Shown here: positions 34,912 to 44,709 of the stretch, in pieces
Layout: every line of letters starts with the position of its first letter
Numbering within the stretch: position 1 is the stretch's first letter
From: Gammaproteobacteria bacterium
GTDB lineage: Bacteria; Pseudomonadota; Gammaproteobacteria; Pseudomonadales; JAUIET01
Length of the DNA: 64,000 nt
Reading direction: 5' to 3'
Assembly (NCBI GenBank): GCA_030431775.1
Contig: JAUIHW010000005.1
Coordinates: 1 to 64,000, forward strand
Notes under the pieces: model-generated
Told to the model about the DNA's origin: nothing
Databases searched by the model: none
What the model saw: the letters and a program-made list of their open reading frames with translations, nothing else
Translations under genes and position numbers: made by a program

Positions 34912-37365
34912 ATGATCAAAAGCAACAAAACCAGACTGCATCGTCTCAGCAAACTGGGGCTTGCCGTTGGCAGCCTTAGCATGGCACTGGGCACTCAGGC
35001 TGTCACTTTAGAGGAAGTGGTAGTGACCGCCATGAAGCGGGAACAAGGTGCCAATGATATCGGCATTACCATGAATGCTTTCAGCGGTGATTTATTGCGT
35101 GATCTTGGTGTGGCCACCGCTGAAGACATTGCTGTCATCACTCCTGGGCTGACCGTTAATGAGACGGCAGCCACCGGCGTACCCTTGTACACCATTCGCG
35201 GAGTGGGTTTTCAGGATTATTCCACAGCGGCATCCTCTACCGTTGGCTTGTATTTTGATGAAGTAGCGATTCCTTACACGGTAATGAGCCGTGGCGCAGT
35301 CTTTGACGTCGAGCGGGTTGAAGTACTGAAGGGTCCCCAGGGAGATCTTTACGGGCGTAACACCACTGCCGGTCAAATCAATTTTGTCAGCCGAAAACCC
35401 ACCGATGAATTCGAGGCCGAAGTTACCGTTGGCGTTGCAAATTATGGCGTTTTTGAACTGGAAGGTTTTGTCAGCGGCCCATTGTCTGACGCTGCGCGTG
35501 GCCGGGTGGCCTTTCGAACCGAGCAATCCAGCGAGGGCTGGCAGAAAAGCCTGACTCGTGACGACGAGCTGGGTGAAAAAGATATCAGCGCGATCCGTGC
35601 GTTGCTGGAACTCGACCTGAATGAAGACGCGTCATTGTTGCTGAATGTGCGCTACGTAGATGACGGCTCGGATAATCGAGCGAATACAGCTTATAACGGC
35701 ACGTTGATTGGTCAGGGCGAATTCAATAATCCCTACCGGCCATTGAATGAGTACATTATTCCCGGCGGCGCCAACTTTGGGCAAACACCGCCCTGGTATT
35801 CCACCGACAACAACGAAGCAGCAGATTGGACCAACAGCTACACCAGCCCGTTGACCGGCCGGACTTTCGACCTGCGCCCGCAGCGCGACAATCAGCTATT
35901 TGGCGTGTCGGCCCGCCTCGAATGGAACTTTGACAATATGGTGCTCACCAGCATCACTGGTTTTGACAATTTCGAACGAGAAGAAGCCAACGACTGGGAT
36001 GGCGGCTTCTTCAACGATTCGTCCAACATTAACACGACCGAGATCAACGTATTTTCGCAGGAACTGCGGCTGAGCGGTGGTGATGATGATTTTTCATGGA
36101 TCGCTGGGCTGTACTACTCCAAAGACGACGTGGACGAGTACTATCACTACTTCATGTCCGATTCAGTTTTTGGTTTGGGCTCCATTCCCTTTGGCGTTGG
36201 TTTATTCGCACCCACACCAATTCTTGAGCTGGATACCAAGTACCAACAGGACACTGAGTCCTACGCTGTATTTGGTCACGTCGAATGGCAGTTCACTGAG
36301 CGCTGGCGGTTTGTTGCGGGCCTGCGATACACGGACGAAGAGCGTGATTGGGAAGGCTGTACATTCGTTGCTGATGACGGCAGCCTGGCCGGCTTCCTGA
36401 ATGCGCAGTTCGGCGCAACGCTTGGCCCAGGCGATTGCGGCACCATCGATGACGACCCGACTTCCGATACGTTTGTGCTGTTTCTCGCAGGCTCCCCACA
36501 GGCAAACAACGCGTTTCCGGTATTCAGAGACACCATCAGCACCAGCAAAACCATGGGTAAGATCGGATTCGACTTCGCAATCACCGATGAGATTCTGACT
36601 TATCTGACCTATTCCACTGGCTTTAAATCCGGTGGCTTTAATGGTGCGAACTCGAACACCTCACAGCAGTTACTGCCGTATAAAGAGGAAGAGCTGAAAG
36701 CAATTGAATTGGGGCTAAAGGCCACGCTGCTTGATGGTGCGATGCAATTAAATGCCGCCATATTCAATTACGATTACGAAGATAAGCAGGAACAGGATAG
36801 AGCGGTGACCTTCGTCGGGAATATTTCGGGTTTGACCAATGTTCCGGAATCAGAAATCAACGGCGCAGAGATCGACCTCCAGTGGCAGGTGACTGATAGC
36901 TTCTTTCTGAGTGCAGGCATCGCCTATCTGGATTCCGAAATCAAGGAGTGGAACGCCACGTCCAATGATAGCTTCTATGACTTTGCTAACCTGCAGCCTG
37001 TCGTTGTCACCTTTGATGCTTCAGGCCAGGAGCTGGCTCAGGCGCCGGAACTCAGCTATCACCTGCTTGGTTCCTACAGCTGGGAGCTGGCGAGCAACTG
37101 GGGTGTTGAGCTTGCCGCAGATGTCAGCTTTCAGGACGATACCACCGGCGGCTCACAGCCCACCGACGCGACCGAAGACTACACCCTAATAGGGGCTCGA
37201 GTCGCGGTCTCCAGCCCGGACGACAAATGGCGCTTCCTGTTGTGGAGCAAGAACCTCACCGATGAAGACTATTTTCCAGCCGCGTACACCGGCGGTAATG
37301 GTCCCTTCGTTAGGGTCATGGGCATGCCCCGCACATACGGGCTGTCGGCTAACTACCGCTTCTAA
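34912..37365 (+). CDS. TonB-dependent outer-membrane receptor
   Basis: An 817-residue receptor. It has a signal peptide (residues 1-26), TonB-box-like LEEVVVTAMKRE at about 32, and a plug with IRGVGFQDY near 97 and VEVLKGPQGDLYGRNTTAGQIN near 140. The beta-barrel ends YGLSANYRF. GAGGT precedes the ATG. It is followed by a hairpin terminator and then two tandem amidohydrolase lipoproteins. The substrate is unknown. Confidence 0.92.
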   Translation: MIKSNKTRLHRLSKLGLAVGSLSMALGTQAVTLEEVVVTAMKREQGANDIGITMNAFSGDLLRDLGVATAEDIAVITPGLTVNETAATGVPLYTIRGVGFQDYSTAASSTVGLYFDEVAIPYTVMSRGAVFDVERVEVLKGPQGDLYGRNTTAGQINFVSRKPTDEFEAEVTVGVANYGVFELEGFVSGPLSDAARGRVAFRTEQSSEGWQKSLTRDDELGEKDISAIRALLELDLNEDASLLLNVRYVDDGSDNRANTAYNGTLIGQGEFNNPYRPLNEYIIPGGANFGQTPPWYSTDNNEAADWTNSYTSPLTGRTFDLRPQRDNQLFGVSARLEWNFDNMVLTSITGFDNFEREEANDWDGGFFNDSSNINTTEINVFSQELRLSGGDDDFSWIAGLYYSKDDVDEYYHYFMSDSVFGLGSIPFGVGLFAPTPILELDTKYQQDTESYAVFGHVEWQFTERWRFVAGLRYTDEERDWEGCTFVADDGSLAGFLNAQFGATLGPGDCGTIDDDPTSDTFVLFLAGSPQANNAFPVFRDTISTSKTMGKIGFDFAITDEILTYLTYSTGFKSGGFNGANSNTSQQLLPYKEEELKAIELGLKATLLDGAMQLNAAIFNYDYEDKQEQDRAVTFVGNISGLTNVPESEINGAEIDLQWQVTDSFFLSAGIAYLDSEIKEWNATSNDSFYDFANLQPVVVTFDASGQELAQAPELSYHLLGSYSWELASNWGVELAADVSFQDDTTGGSQPTDATEDYTLIGARVAVSSPDDKWRFLLWSKNLTDEDYFPAAYTGGNGPFVRVMGMPRTYGLSANYRF

Positions 37366-37379
37366 ACCATTCCTCGTGA

Positions 37380-37407
37380 GCCCGGCCTTAGAGCCGGGCA
37401 TTTTTTT
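37380..37407 (+). terminator. Rho-independent terminator after TonB receptor gene
   Basis: GCCCGGC (37380-37386), loop CTTAGA, GCCGGGC (37393-37399), then seven T from 37401. A perfect 7-bp GC stem with a T-run marks the end of the receptor transcript and lies just before the amidohydrolase start, which may read through or use its own promoter. Confidence 0.85.
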
Positions 37408-37429
37408 GAGGCACAGGCAAGTTATCCAC

Positions 37430-39154
37430 GTGATCAAGAACACCCTGCCGACGATTTGTTTTACCAGCACACTCATTCTAGGCGCCTGCCAACAACCGCC
37501 CAGCGCTCCGGCGCAAGTCGCGGCGGACACGGTGATCGTTAACGCCACTGTAGTCACCATGGACCAGGCACAAGCTCAGGCGTCCGCGCTCGCCATTCGC
37601 GATGGACGCTACGTGTTTGTAGGCAGCGATGAGGGCGCGCAGGTGTTTGTCGGGGCCACCACCGAACTGATCGACCTGAACGAAGCCATGTTGATGCCTG
37701 GCATCAACGACACCCATCTGCATCCGGTTGAAGGCGGCACCAAAGAGCTGTTTGAGTGCAGTTTCCCATTTACAGCGACACCTGAGGATATCGCAGCCGC
37801 CATTCGTCAATGCGTGGTCGAGCAGCCCGATGCCACCTGGATTCGCGGTGGTCAATACGCCAGCGACTTCTTCGTTGATCATGACATCGGTTCACCGCGG
37901 CAATGGTTGGACCAATTCTCGGGCGACAAGGCGGTCGCGCTGGTGGATGACGCCTATCATAACGCCTGGCTGAACAGTAAAGCCTTGGAATTATTGGGAG
38001 TAGACGGCCCGGAAGACCTGCCCAAAGGCGTGAGCATGGCGAACGATGCCAGCGGGCGACCGGACGGCATTATGGTGGAGGCCTTTGGCTTCCTCAAGGA
38101 TGAGCTTAGCTGGACACCTGAGCAATATCGCGCTGCCGCCGCGCATGCCATAAAACTGGCCAATAGTTTTGGCATAACCGGCCTGAAAGCCACGGCCATT
38201 GGCGAGAACGAGCTGGCAGCGTTCAAGGCGATTGCAGAGAATGAAGGGCTGAACGCGCATGTCGCCGCGGCGATGGTAACGCCATACGGCCACCGCGAGG
38301 CAGCGCTGGAGATCAGCAACTATCTTGCCCTTCGTGATCAATACCAGGCCAACAATTTTGATACCCGCTTTATCAAGATTTTTCTGGACGGCGTGCCAAC
38401 CGCCGCACGCACCGCAGCGATGCTGTCACCGTATACAGCCTCTGAAGCTGGTGGCGAGCGGCATCGCGGCCCGCTGCATATTGAGCCCGAACTTCTGACT
38501 AAAGACCTGGTTGCTCTCGATGCTGCCGGCTTTACGGTTAAGATTCACACGGCCGGGGACCGTTCCGTGCGGGTTACCCTGGATGCAATTGAGCAAGCGC
38601 GCCAACAGAACGGGCGCAGTGGTTTGCGCCATGAGCTGGCGCACGCGGGCTATGTAGACCCGGCCGACCTGGCGCGCTTCGCCGAATTGAACGCGATACC
38701 GGATTTCTGCCCTTACATCTGGTTCCCGTCACCCATTATGGATTCCGTGCTGACCGCCGTTGGTGAACGTGGCGAGTTTTATTGGCCAACCAGGACTTTA
38801 CTTCAGGCAGGTGCAGAAATAGCCGCCGGCTCCGACTGGCCAGCGGCGGTACCCAGCCTGAACCCTTGGCCTGGCATGGAGGCCTTGATCACCCGTGCCG
38901 ACCCCTTTACCGATGGCAATGAGACGCTATGGGCTAACGAAGCGGTCGGTATCGAAGAAGCACTGAAGATTTTCACGATCAATGGCGCCAAAGCCCTGCG
39001 TGCTGAAAGCCGCACCGGCAGCGTAACTGTGGGCAAATCAGCCGATTTTATTGTGCTCAACCATAATCTGCTGAGCATTGACCCTCGCCAAATCAGCGAC
39101 ACCCGGGTGCAAATGACCTATTTTGCCGGGCAGAAGGTATACGAATATCGTTAG
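37430..39154 (+). CDS. YtcJ-type amidohydrolase lipoprotein, copy 1
   Basis: A 574-residue metal-dependent amidohydrolase of the YtcJ/Amidohydro_3 group. The GTG start at 37430 gives a lipoprotein N-terminus ending LILGACQQ (Cys near residue 19). Earlier frame starts run back over the terminator and are rejected. Metal motifs: NDTHLHPVEGG near 98, KIHTAGDRSVR near 370, and GSDWPAAVPS near 465. The neighbour at 39168 is a clear paralog with the same motif order. The substrates of such enzymes are mostly unknown cyclic amides, ureas or esters. Confidence 0.85.
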   Translation: MIKNTLPTICFTSTLILGACQQPPSAPAQVAADTVIVNATVVTMDQAQAQASALAIRDGRYVFVGSDEGAQVFVGATTELIDLNEAMLMPGINDTHLHPVEGGTKELFECSFPFTATPEDIAAAIRQCVVEQPDATWIRGGQYASDFFVDHDIGSPRQWLDQFSGDKAVALVDDAYHNAWLNSKALELLGVDGPEDLPKGVSMANDASGRPDGIMVEAFGFLKDELSWTPEQYRAAAAHAIKLANSFGITGLKATAIGENELAAFKAIAENEGLNAHVAAAMVTPYGHREAALEISNYLALRDQYQANNFDTRFIKIFLDGVPTAARTAAMLSPYTASEAGGERHRGPLHIEPELLTKDLVALDAAGFTVKIHTAGDRSVRVTLDAIEQARQQNGRSGLRHELAHAGYVDPADLARFAELNAIPDFCPYIWFPSPIMDSVLTAVGERGEFYWPTRTLLQAGAEIAAGSDWPAAVPSLNPWPGMEALITRADPFTDGNETLWANEAVGIEEALKIFTINGAKALRAESRTGSVTVGKSADFIVLNHNLLSIDPRQISDTRVQMTYFAGQKVYEYR

Positions 39155-39167
39155 AGGTTTAAAACAC

Positions 39168-40907
39168 ATGAAACACCTGGTCATTGTTATTTGCCTTACT
39201 CTGAGTATTGCCGCTTGCCAAACGCCGGCCCAGACACCGGCGGCCGACCTGATTGTGACTAATGCGCGCATTTACACCATGGCCGAACCAGCCTGGGCCG
39301 AGGCGGCCGTGATCCGAGGCAAGCGCTTCGTGTTCGTCGGCTCTGCGGACGCTGCCAAAGCGTATGCGGGAGCCGATACGCGGCTTGTGGACCTTGACGG
39401 GCATATGGTGTTACCCGGCCTGATCGATGCTCACTTGCACCCGGTGGATGGTGCAATGAAATCGCTGTTTCAGTGCAATTTCCCCTTCAGCGCCACCCCG
39501 CAAGAGGTACAGGCAAGCGTCGAAAAATGCGCGGCTGGCAGTTCGGACAGCGACTGGATAATTGGCGGGCAATGGGACAGCGACTTTTTTGTGAACCACG
39601 ATGTGCCATCGCCTCGCAAGCTACTGGACGCCGTGTCTGGTGACAAGGCTGTGTTTTTAATCGCCGACTCCGGCCATGATGCCTGGCTAAATAGCATGGC
39701 GCTGGCGCTATCAGGCATTGATGAGAACAGCGTTGACCCGCCCGGCGGCACGATTGTACGCGGCGATGACGGCTTACCTAACGGTATATTGCTGGAGAAA
39801 GCGAATTATGCGGCACGTGCGGTATTACCGACCTGGACGGAAGCCCAATACTTGCAAGGTGCGGCCGAGTTAATGCGCATTGCCAATGGCTTTGGTGTTA
39901 CGGCAATGAAGGATGCGTCCGCCGAAGAGAGCGATTTGCGCGGGTTGGTTCAGCTGCAGACGCGTGGCGAGCTGACTGCTCACATGGCAGGCGCGCTAAA
40001 AAGTGATAAACAGGACTGGGGGGAGGATGGCCAGTACTCCACCGAGCGCTTTGTAGCGCTGCGCGAGCAATACCATGGCGGATTAGTCGACGCATCTCAT
40101 GTGAAAATATTCCTGGACGGAGTGCCCACTTCTTCTCGCACCGCGGCCATGTTGAAGAAATACTTGCCAACTGGGGATGGTGCAGAAGCACATGATGGCG
40201 GCCCGATGCACTACAAAGTGGCTCAATTAACGCAAATGCTGAAGAAACTGGACGCTGCTGGCTTCACGGTTAAGATCCATACCGCAGGTGACCGCTCTGT
40301 GCAGGCCACACTGGATGCGATAGAAGCCACGCGCAAGAGTAATGGCAACAGCGGTCTGCGTTTCGAGCTCGCCCACGCCGGCTTCATCGCCCCTGAAGAC
40401 ATACCCCGCTTTAAAGAATTGAACGCTGTGGCTGATCTATCACCCTATCTCTGGCACCCCTCGCCAATCATCGATTCTGTTGTCAATGCGGTTGGCCCAA
40501 GAGGCCGTGAATACTGGCCAAATCGTGATTTACTGGACCAGGGCGCACCCATGCTGATCGGTTCGGATTGGCCGGCTGCAGTCGAGAGTATGAACCCCTG
40601 GCTGGGGTTGGAGGCGCTGGTGACAAGAGCTGACCCTCTGGACAAAACAGAGGGGCATTTCTGGCCCGAACAGGCGATTACTCTGCACGAAGCTCTGCAT
40701 TTGTTCACCCGCGATGGTGCAAGAGCCATGCTGATGGAGCAAGACATTGGTGCCATTCAACCGGGCATGCTGGCGGATTTTATCGTTATCAACCACAACC
40801 TGTTCGATATTGCACACGAGCAAATCAGTGAAACCAATGTACTGGCCACCTACTTTGCGGGCAAGCTGGTGCACCAGCAAGCAGGCGTAACGCTTGACCT
40901 GCGCTGA
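39168..40907 (+). CDS. YtcJ-type amidohydrolase lipoprotein, copy 2
   Basis: A 579-residue paralog of the preceding gene, starting at ATG 39168 only 13 bp after its stop, with AGAGG upstream. It has a lipobox at SIAACQ (Cys near 17) and metal motifs IDAHLHPVDGA near 87, KIHTAGDRSVQA near 370, and GSDWPAAVES near 465. The two proteins align along their whole length and clearly arose by tandem duplication. Divergence in the middle third suggests that they now differ in substrate. Both should face the periplasm. Confidence 0.85.
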   Translation: MKHLVIVICLTLSIAACQTPAQTPAADLIVTNARIYTMAEPAWAEAAVIRGKRFVFVGSADAAKAYAGADTRLVDLDGHMVLPGLIDAHLHPVDGAMKSLFQCNFPFSATPQEVQASVEKCAAGSSDSDWIIGGQWDSDFFVNHDVPSPRKLLDAVSGDKAVFLIADSGHDAWLNSMALALSGIDENSVDPPGGTIVRGDDGLPNGILLEKANYAARAVLPTWTEAQYLQGAAELMRIANGFGVTAMKDASAEESDLRGLVQLQTRGELTAHMAGALKSDKQDWGEDGQYSTERFVALREQYHGGLVDASHVKIFLDGVPTSSRTAAMLKKYLPTGDGAEAHDGGPMHYKVAQLTQMLKKLDAAGFTVKIHTAGDRSVQATLDAIEATRKSNGNSGLRFELAHAGFIAPEDIPRFKELNAVADLSPYLWHPSPIIDSVVNAVGPRGREYWPNRDLLDQGAPMLIGSDWPAAVESMNPWLGLEALVTRADPLDKTEGHFWPEQAITLHEALHLFTRDGARAMLMEQDIGAIQPGMLADFIVINHNLFDIAHEQISETNVLATYFAGKLVHQQAGVTLDLR

Positions 40908-40964
40908 GCATGCCAATACAGTGGCACTGACGAGTTTGGCCACGCCCCAGCAAGCAGGATAAAA

Positions 40965-41933
40965 GTGCTTAATAATCAGCTAGTTGATCGCACTCTCACC
41001 AATGATTCCGGCGAATTCAATTCTGCCGTCAACGCCACATTTTGCCCAATGGTCTGCATGCCGATCACGGATGCCGCATGCGGGTTTCAAGCCGAGCTGC
41101 TCAATACCCGGCTGGACCGGATCCACCTCGCCCGCATCGGAACCTCAGCGCTTGAAGTGTTGCGGCGCAAGCAGGATATCGCTCAAGTGGCGGGGGACGC
41201 CTCTTACCTGGTTAAATTCCAGTTGGAAGGCCAAGGTCTGGTCCAGCATCGCGGTCGGGAGGCGCATTTGCAACGCGGCGATTTTGTTATTTGCACCACG
41301 AGTGAGCCCTACCGCCTGCTCTTTGAAGATACTTCTCGTCAGGCAGCGGTGGCCATTCCACACCCGGTGCTCAACAGCATGTTCAAGATGCCGGAAGATT
41401 ATCTAGGCCTGAAGATGAGCGGGCAGTCGCCAGTACATGGCTTGCTCAGCCAGTTTATTCAGTCGCTGGTTGAACGCATCGACCAATTGGACCCCAGCAT
41501 TATTCAGCGTCTGGAAGCCAATATTCTGGACCTGTTGGTGACCTCTTTGCATGCGGAAAGCAGCCAGGCGGCCGTGAGCGAAGTGGACAAAAGTTCTAAA
41601 GCAGAGCAGCAGGTGAGCGAGATTAAGCGATTTATCGCCATGAACCTGCGAGATTACCAGCTATCGGTGGATCTGATCGCCGACGCCATGGGCATCAGCA
41701 AGCGATACCTGCACCTACTGTTCCAGAATGAAGGAGTGTCAGTGTCGCGCTATATTCAGCAACAGCGCCTGGAAGCCAGTTACCGTGCTTTAACCAGCCC
41801 GGACCGGCGCCTGGACTCTACAACCGACATTGCCTACGAGTTTGGCTTCAGTGATTTGTCGCATTTCTATCGTTGTTTTAAAGCGCGTTACACAATCACA
41901 CCCGGCAAACTGCGCGATCAAGGCGATGAATAA
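40965..41933 (+). CDS. AraC-family regulator, FeaR-like
   Basis: A 322-residue regulator with a cupin-like N-domain of the AraC_binding_2 type (LVKFQLEGQGLVQHRGREAHLQ near residue 80) and a C-terminal helix-turn-helix pair (DAMGISKRYLHLLFQNEG near 241, DIAYEFGFSDLSHFYRCFKARY near 286). The layout resembles FeaR, which activates phenylacetaldehyde dehydrogenase and amine oxidase genes in E. coli. It is followed on the same strand by exactly such genes, an aldehyde dehydrogenase and an aromatic amine dehydrogenase. It starts at GTG 40965 with AGGA 7 bp upstream. Confidence 0.85.
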   Translation: MLNNQLVDRTLTNDSGEFNSAVNATFCPMVCMPITDAACGFQAELLNTRLDRIHLARIGTSALEVLRRKQDIAQVAGDASYLVKFQLEGQGLVQHRGREAHLQRGDFVICTTSEPYRLLFEDTSRQAAVAIPHPVLNSMFKMPEDYLGLKMSGQSPVHGLLSQFIQSLVERIDQLDPSIIQRLEANILDLLVTSLHAESSQAAVSEVDKSSKAEQQVSEIKRFIAMNLRDYQLSVDLIADAMGISKRYLHLLFQNEGVSVSRYIQQQRLEASYRALTSPDRRLDSTTDIAYEFGFSDLSHFYRCFKARYTITPGKLRDQGDE

Positions 41934-42067
41934 CATAAGCATTAATGCCTTTGCGCGCTGGGCCAATAGCGGCTGCCCACTGCGCCAAGCCGGCGATGCG
42001 ATAGCGTGCTTTTATTGTCTTTAGCGCAAGCATAATTTAGGAGCGATCAGCTCAGTTGGAGGACACA

Positions 42068-43489
42068 ATGTTACAGCTCGATATGATGATTGACGGCCAG
42101 GCCGTTAAAGGTACTGGGACCATTGACGTGATCAACCCGGCCACGGGATCGCCGTTTGCCGCGGTCCAGCGCGCCACTGTGGACCAGGTCAATGAGGCCG
42201 TGCAATCGGCAAAAAACGCTTTTGCAAGCTGGAGCCAGACATCCGATTCTGAAAGGCAAACCGCCTGCAACAAGCTTGCCGCGGCCATTGAAGCCAATAT
42301 GCCCGAACTGATGGAGCTGGTCACCAAGGAATCCGGTAAACCCATGGGCGGACTCAACGGAGTTGGCGCCGGCATGGAGGTTGGCGGCTCCATGGCCTGG
42401 ACACAGTTCACTGCCGGCCTGGAGCTGCCGGTCGACGTCATCCAGGACGATGACAATGCCCGGGTAGAGGTGCACCGCAAACCACTCGGTGTTGTTGCCT
42501 CGATCACGCCGTGGAACTGGCCGCTGCTGATCGCCATCTGGCATGTCGTGCCGGCGATACGCACCGGCAACACGGTTGTCATTAAACCATCACCGTTTAC
42601 TCCCGTGGCAACCACTCGTTTTGTCGAGCTTGCGCAGGAAGTTTTACCGCCCGGTGTTCTGAATTTGGTGAACGGTGAAGGCGATGTGGGCGGCGCGCTG
42701 ACCACCCACCCGGATATCGCCAAAATCGTATTTACCGGTTCGACCGCAACCGGACGCAAGATTATGGAGTCTGCATCGGCCAGCCTGAAGCGCCTGACCC
42801 TGGAGCTGGGCGGAAACGATGCCGGTATTGTTCTTCCGGATGTTGATGTCAAGGAAGTGGCCCCGAAAATTTTTGGTGCCTGCTTCCACAATAACGGCCA
42901 AACCTGTGCTGCACTGAAGCGCTTGTACGTCCACGAATCGCAGTATGAAGAGATGTGTTCGGAGCTTGCGAAAATGGCCCAACAGGTCAAGGTAGGCGAC
43001 GGTCTGGCAGAAGACACCGAGCTGGGGCCGATTCAAAACGAAGCGCAATTGAACATTGTGACCTCTCTGGCTGAGTCGGCACGCGCCGATGGCGGTCGTT
43101 TCCTGACCGGTGGCAAGCGCATGGACCGTGAAGGCTACTTTTTTGAGCCCACCATCGTTGCAGACCTGACCGATGGCTCACGACTGGTCGATGAAGAGCC
43201 GTTCGGGCCCATCGTGCCAGTCATCAAATACTCAGATGTAGATGAGGTCATTGCGCGGGCCAATGCCAACGAGCGCGGCCTGGGTGGTTCGGTCTGGTCC
43301 AGCGATACCAATAAAGCGATAGAATTCGCCCAGAAACTGGAATGCGGTTCGGCGTGGGTTAACCAGCACGGCACCATCCAGCCCAACGCACCCTTCGGCG
43401 GGGTCAAACAATCCGGCGTGGGCGTTGAGTTCGGCACATACGGCTTGGAGGAGTATACTTCCATCCAAACGCTTAACATCGCCAAATAA
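42068..43489 (+). CDS. NAD(P)-dependent aldehyde dehydrogenase (probably arylacetaldehyde)
   Basis: It oxidises an aldehyde to the acid. The 473-residue product shows the general base Glu in LELGGNDAG near residue 248 and the nucleophile Cys in NNGQTCAALKRL near 282, plus SITPWNWPL near 142 and the late EEPFGPIVPV near 376. ATG 42068 has GGAGG 6 bp upstream. It lies 20 bp before the amine dehydrogenase heavy-chain gene, so its substrate is most likely the aldehyde released by that enzyme, such as phenylacetaldehyde or 4-hydroxyphenylacetaldehyde. The product acid would feed the paa genes at the end of the window. Confidence 0.88.
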   Translation: MLQLDMMIDGQAVKGTGTIDVINPATGSPFAAVQRATVDQVNEAVQSAKNAFASWSQTSDSERQTACNKLAAAIEANMPELMELVTKESGKPMGGLNGVGAGMEVGGSMAWTQFTAGLELPVDVIQDDDNARVEVHRKPLGVVASITPWNWPLLIAIWHVVPAIRTGNTVVIKPSPFTPVATTRFVELAQEVLPPGVLNLVNGEGDVGGALTTHPDIAKIVFTGSTATGRKIMESASASLKRLTLELGGNDAGIVLPDVDVKEVAPKIFGACFHNNGQTCAALKRLYVHESQYEEMCSELAKMAQQVKVGDGLAEDTELGPIQNEAQLNIVTSLAESARADGGRFLTGGKRMDREGYFFEPTIVADLTDGSRLVDEEPFGPIVPVIKYSDVDEVIARANANERGLGGSVWSSDTNKAIEFAQKLECGSAWVNQHGTIQPNAPFGGVKQSGVGVEFGTYGLEEYTSIQTLNIAK

Positions 43490-43508
43490 CAATAGGGGGA
43501 GATCAGGT

Positions 43509-44702
43509 ATGCACAACGCGCACCGTAACAAAGCCGTGATCACACTTTGGCTTGGAATACTGGGTTTCCTTGGCAGCAACCTGTTGCAGGCTGCCGAAGA
43601 CAGCCCGCCGCCATTGCCCGTGGAAGAAATTGGCAATGTGGTGCGCCTGCCTGCGAGTTACCCGGAACACTGGATGATGATCGACGAGGCCAGTTTCTTC
43701 AGCATGTATGGCGGCAAGGTGATTATTCTCGACGTACTGGAGAAGCACCCGGCAAAGCGCATCAAGGGCATGGTGCACAAAAATCTCCTCGGCAACTTCA
43801 CCCAGCACCCCAGCAAGCCCGAATTTTACGTGCTTGAGTCCTTCCACGAGCGTGGCTGGCGCGGCAAAAAAACCGATGTGTTCGTCGTGTACGACCGCGA
43901 AACCCTGAAAATTCAAAAAGAAATTGTCTGGCCGACACACCGAATGCAAACGCTGCCGCAGCGCTATACCATGGCGGTAACAGGTGATGAGAAGTTTATC
44001 GTAGCAGCAAACTTTACCCCGGCGGCGTCATTCTCGGTTGTTAGCGTGGACGGGCATGAACTGCTCAGCACAATTGGTACACCGGGTTGTGTACTGACCT
44101 ACCCTACCGGTAAACGCAGCGTCTCTTCTCTGTGCAGCAACGGCGGCATGCTCACTACGGTACTGGACAGGAAAGGCCAGGTAAAAGCCCAGCATCGTAT
44201 CGAGCCGTTTTTTGATAGCGACGATACGCCTATTTTTGAACGACCCGTCATTGTTGACCAGCAGGCTTATTTCCCCAGCTTCAAAGGCAAAATGCATCAC
44301 TTCGACTTCAGTGGCGAGGTCGCCGAATACAAGGGCTCCTGGAGCCTGGTCAGCGACGAAGAAGCGGCAGCGAACTGGCGGCCCAGCGGACTCGGGCTGA
44401 TCGACCAGGATGAACAGGGCCTGGTCTATGTGATCATGCAGCCGGACGGCGCCGAAGGCACTCAGACCCATGGTGGCTCACAGATCTGGGTATTTGACGT
44501 GGCCAAGCAGCAACGGCTGAATGTAATTGATGTGCCAAATTGGGCCATTACTTTGGGCGTAACCCGCGGTAAAGAGCCGAAGATTGTCGTGACCAATGGA
44601 GAATTGGTTCTGGATGTATTGGACGCAGCAAGCGGCGAGCTTATTCAGACTATTGCCGATTTTGGCAATGTAACGCCGCTGATGCTGCACAAATCCTACT
44701 AA
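43509..44702 (+). CDS. aauB: Aromatic amine dehydrogenase large (beta-propeller) subunit
   Basis: A 397-residue periplasmic subunit of a TTQ-dependent amine dehydrogenase, which deaminates primary amines to aldehydes and passes electrons to a copper or heme carrier. The signal peptide ends near residue 27 (NLLQAAED). Blade repeats follow, with HRMQTLPQRYTMAVTGDEKF near 140, GSWSLVSDEEAAANWRPSG near 275 and VIMQPDGAEGTQTHGG near 308, the pattern of the aromatic rather than methylamine enzyme. GGGGGAG precedes the start. It is the first of a tight aauBEDA set. Confidence 0.85.
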   Translation: MHNAHRNKAVITLWLGILGFLGSNLLQAAEDSPPPLPVEEIGNVVRLPASYPEHWMMIDEASFFSMYGGKVIILDVLEKHPAKRIKGMVHKNLLGNFTQHPSKPEFYVLESFHERGWRGKKTDVFVVYDRETLKIQKEIVWPTHRMQTLPQRYTMAVTGDEKFIVAANFTPAASFSVVSVDGHELLSTIGTPGCVLTYPTGKRSVSSLCSNGGMLTTVLDRKGQVKAQHRIEPFFDSDDTPIFERPVIVDQQAYFPSFKGKMHHFDFSGEVAEYKGSWSLVSDEEAAANWRPSGLGLIDQDEQGLVYVIMQPDGAEGTQTHGGSQIWVFDVAKQQRLNVIDVPNWAITLGVTRGKEPKIVVTNGELVLDVLDAASGELIQTIADFGNVTPLMLHKSY

Positions 44703-44709
44703 CAGGCTG

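Noticed and set aside
37262-37429. Extended start of the first YtcJ-type amidohydrolase
   Set aside because: It runs over the end of the receptor gene and a good terminator, whereas GTG 37430 gives a proper lipoprotein signal.
42052-43017. Long open frame on the - strand inside the aldehyde dehydrogenase gene (321 codons)
   Set aside because: It is antisense to a clear catalytic gene and its product is Ser/Thr/Pro-rich with no domain, typical of a shadow frame of GC-rich coding sequence.
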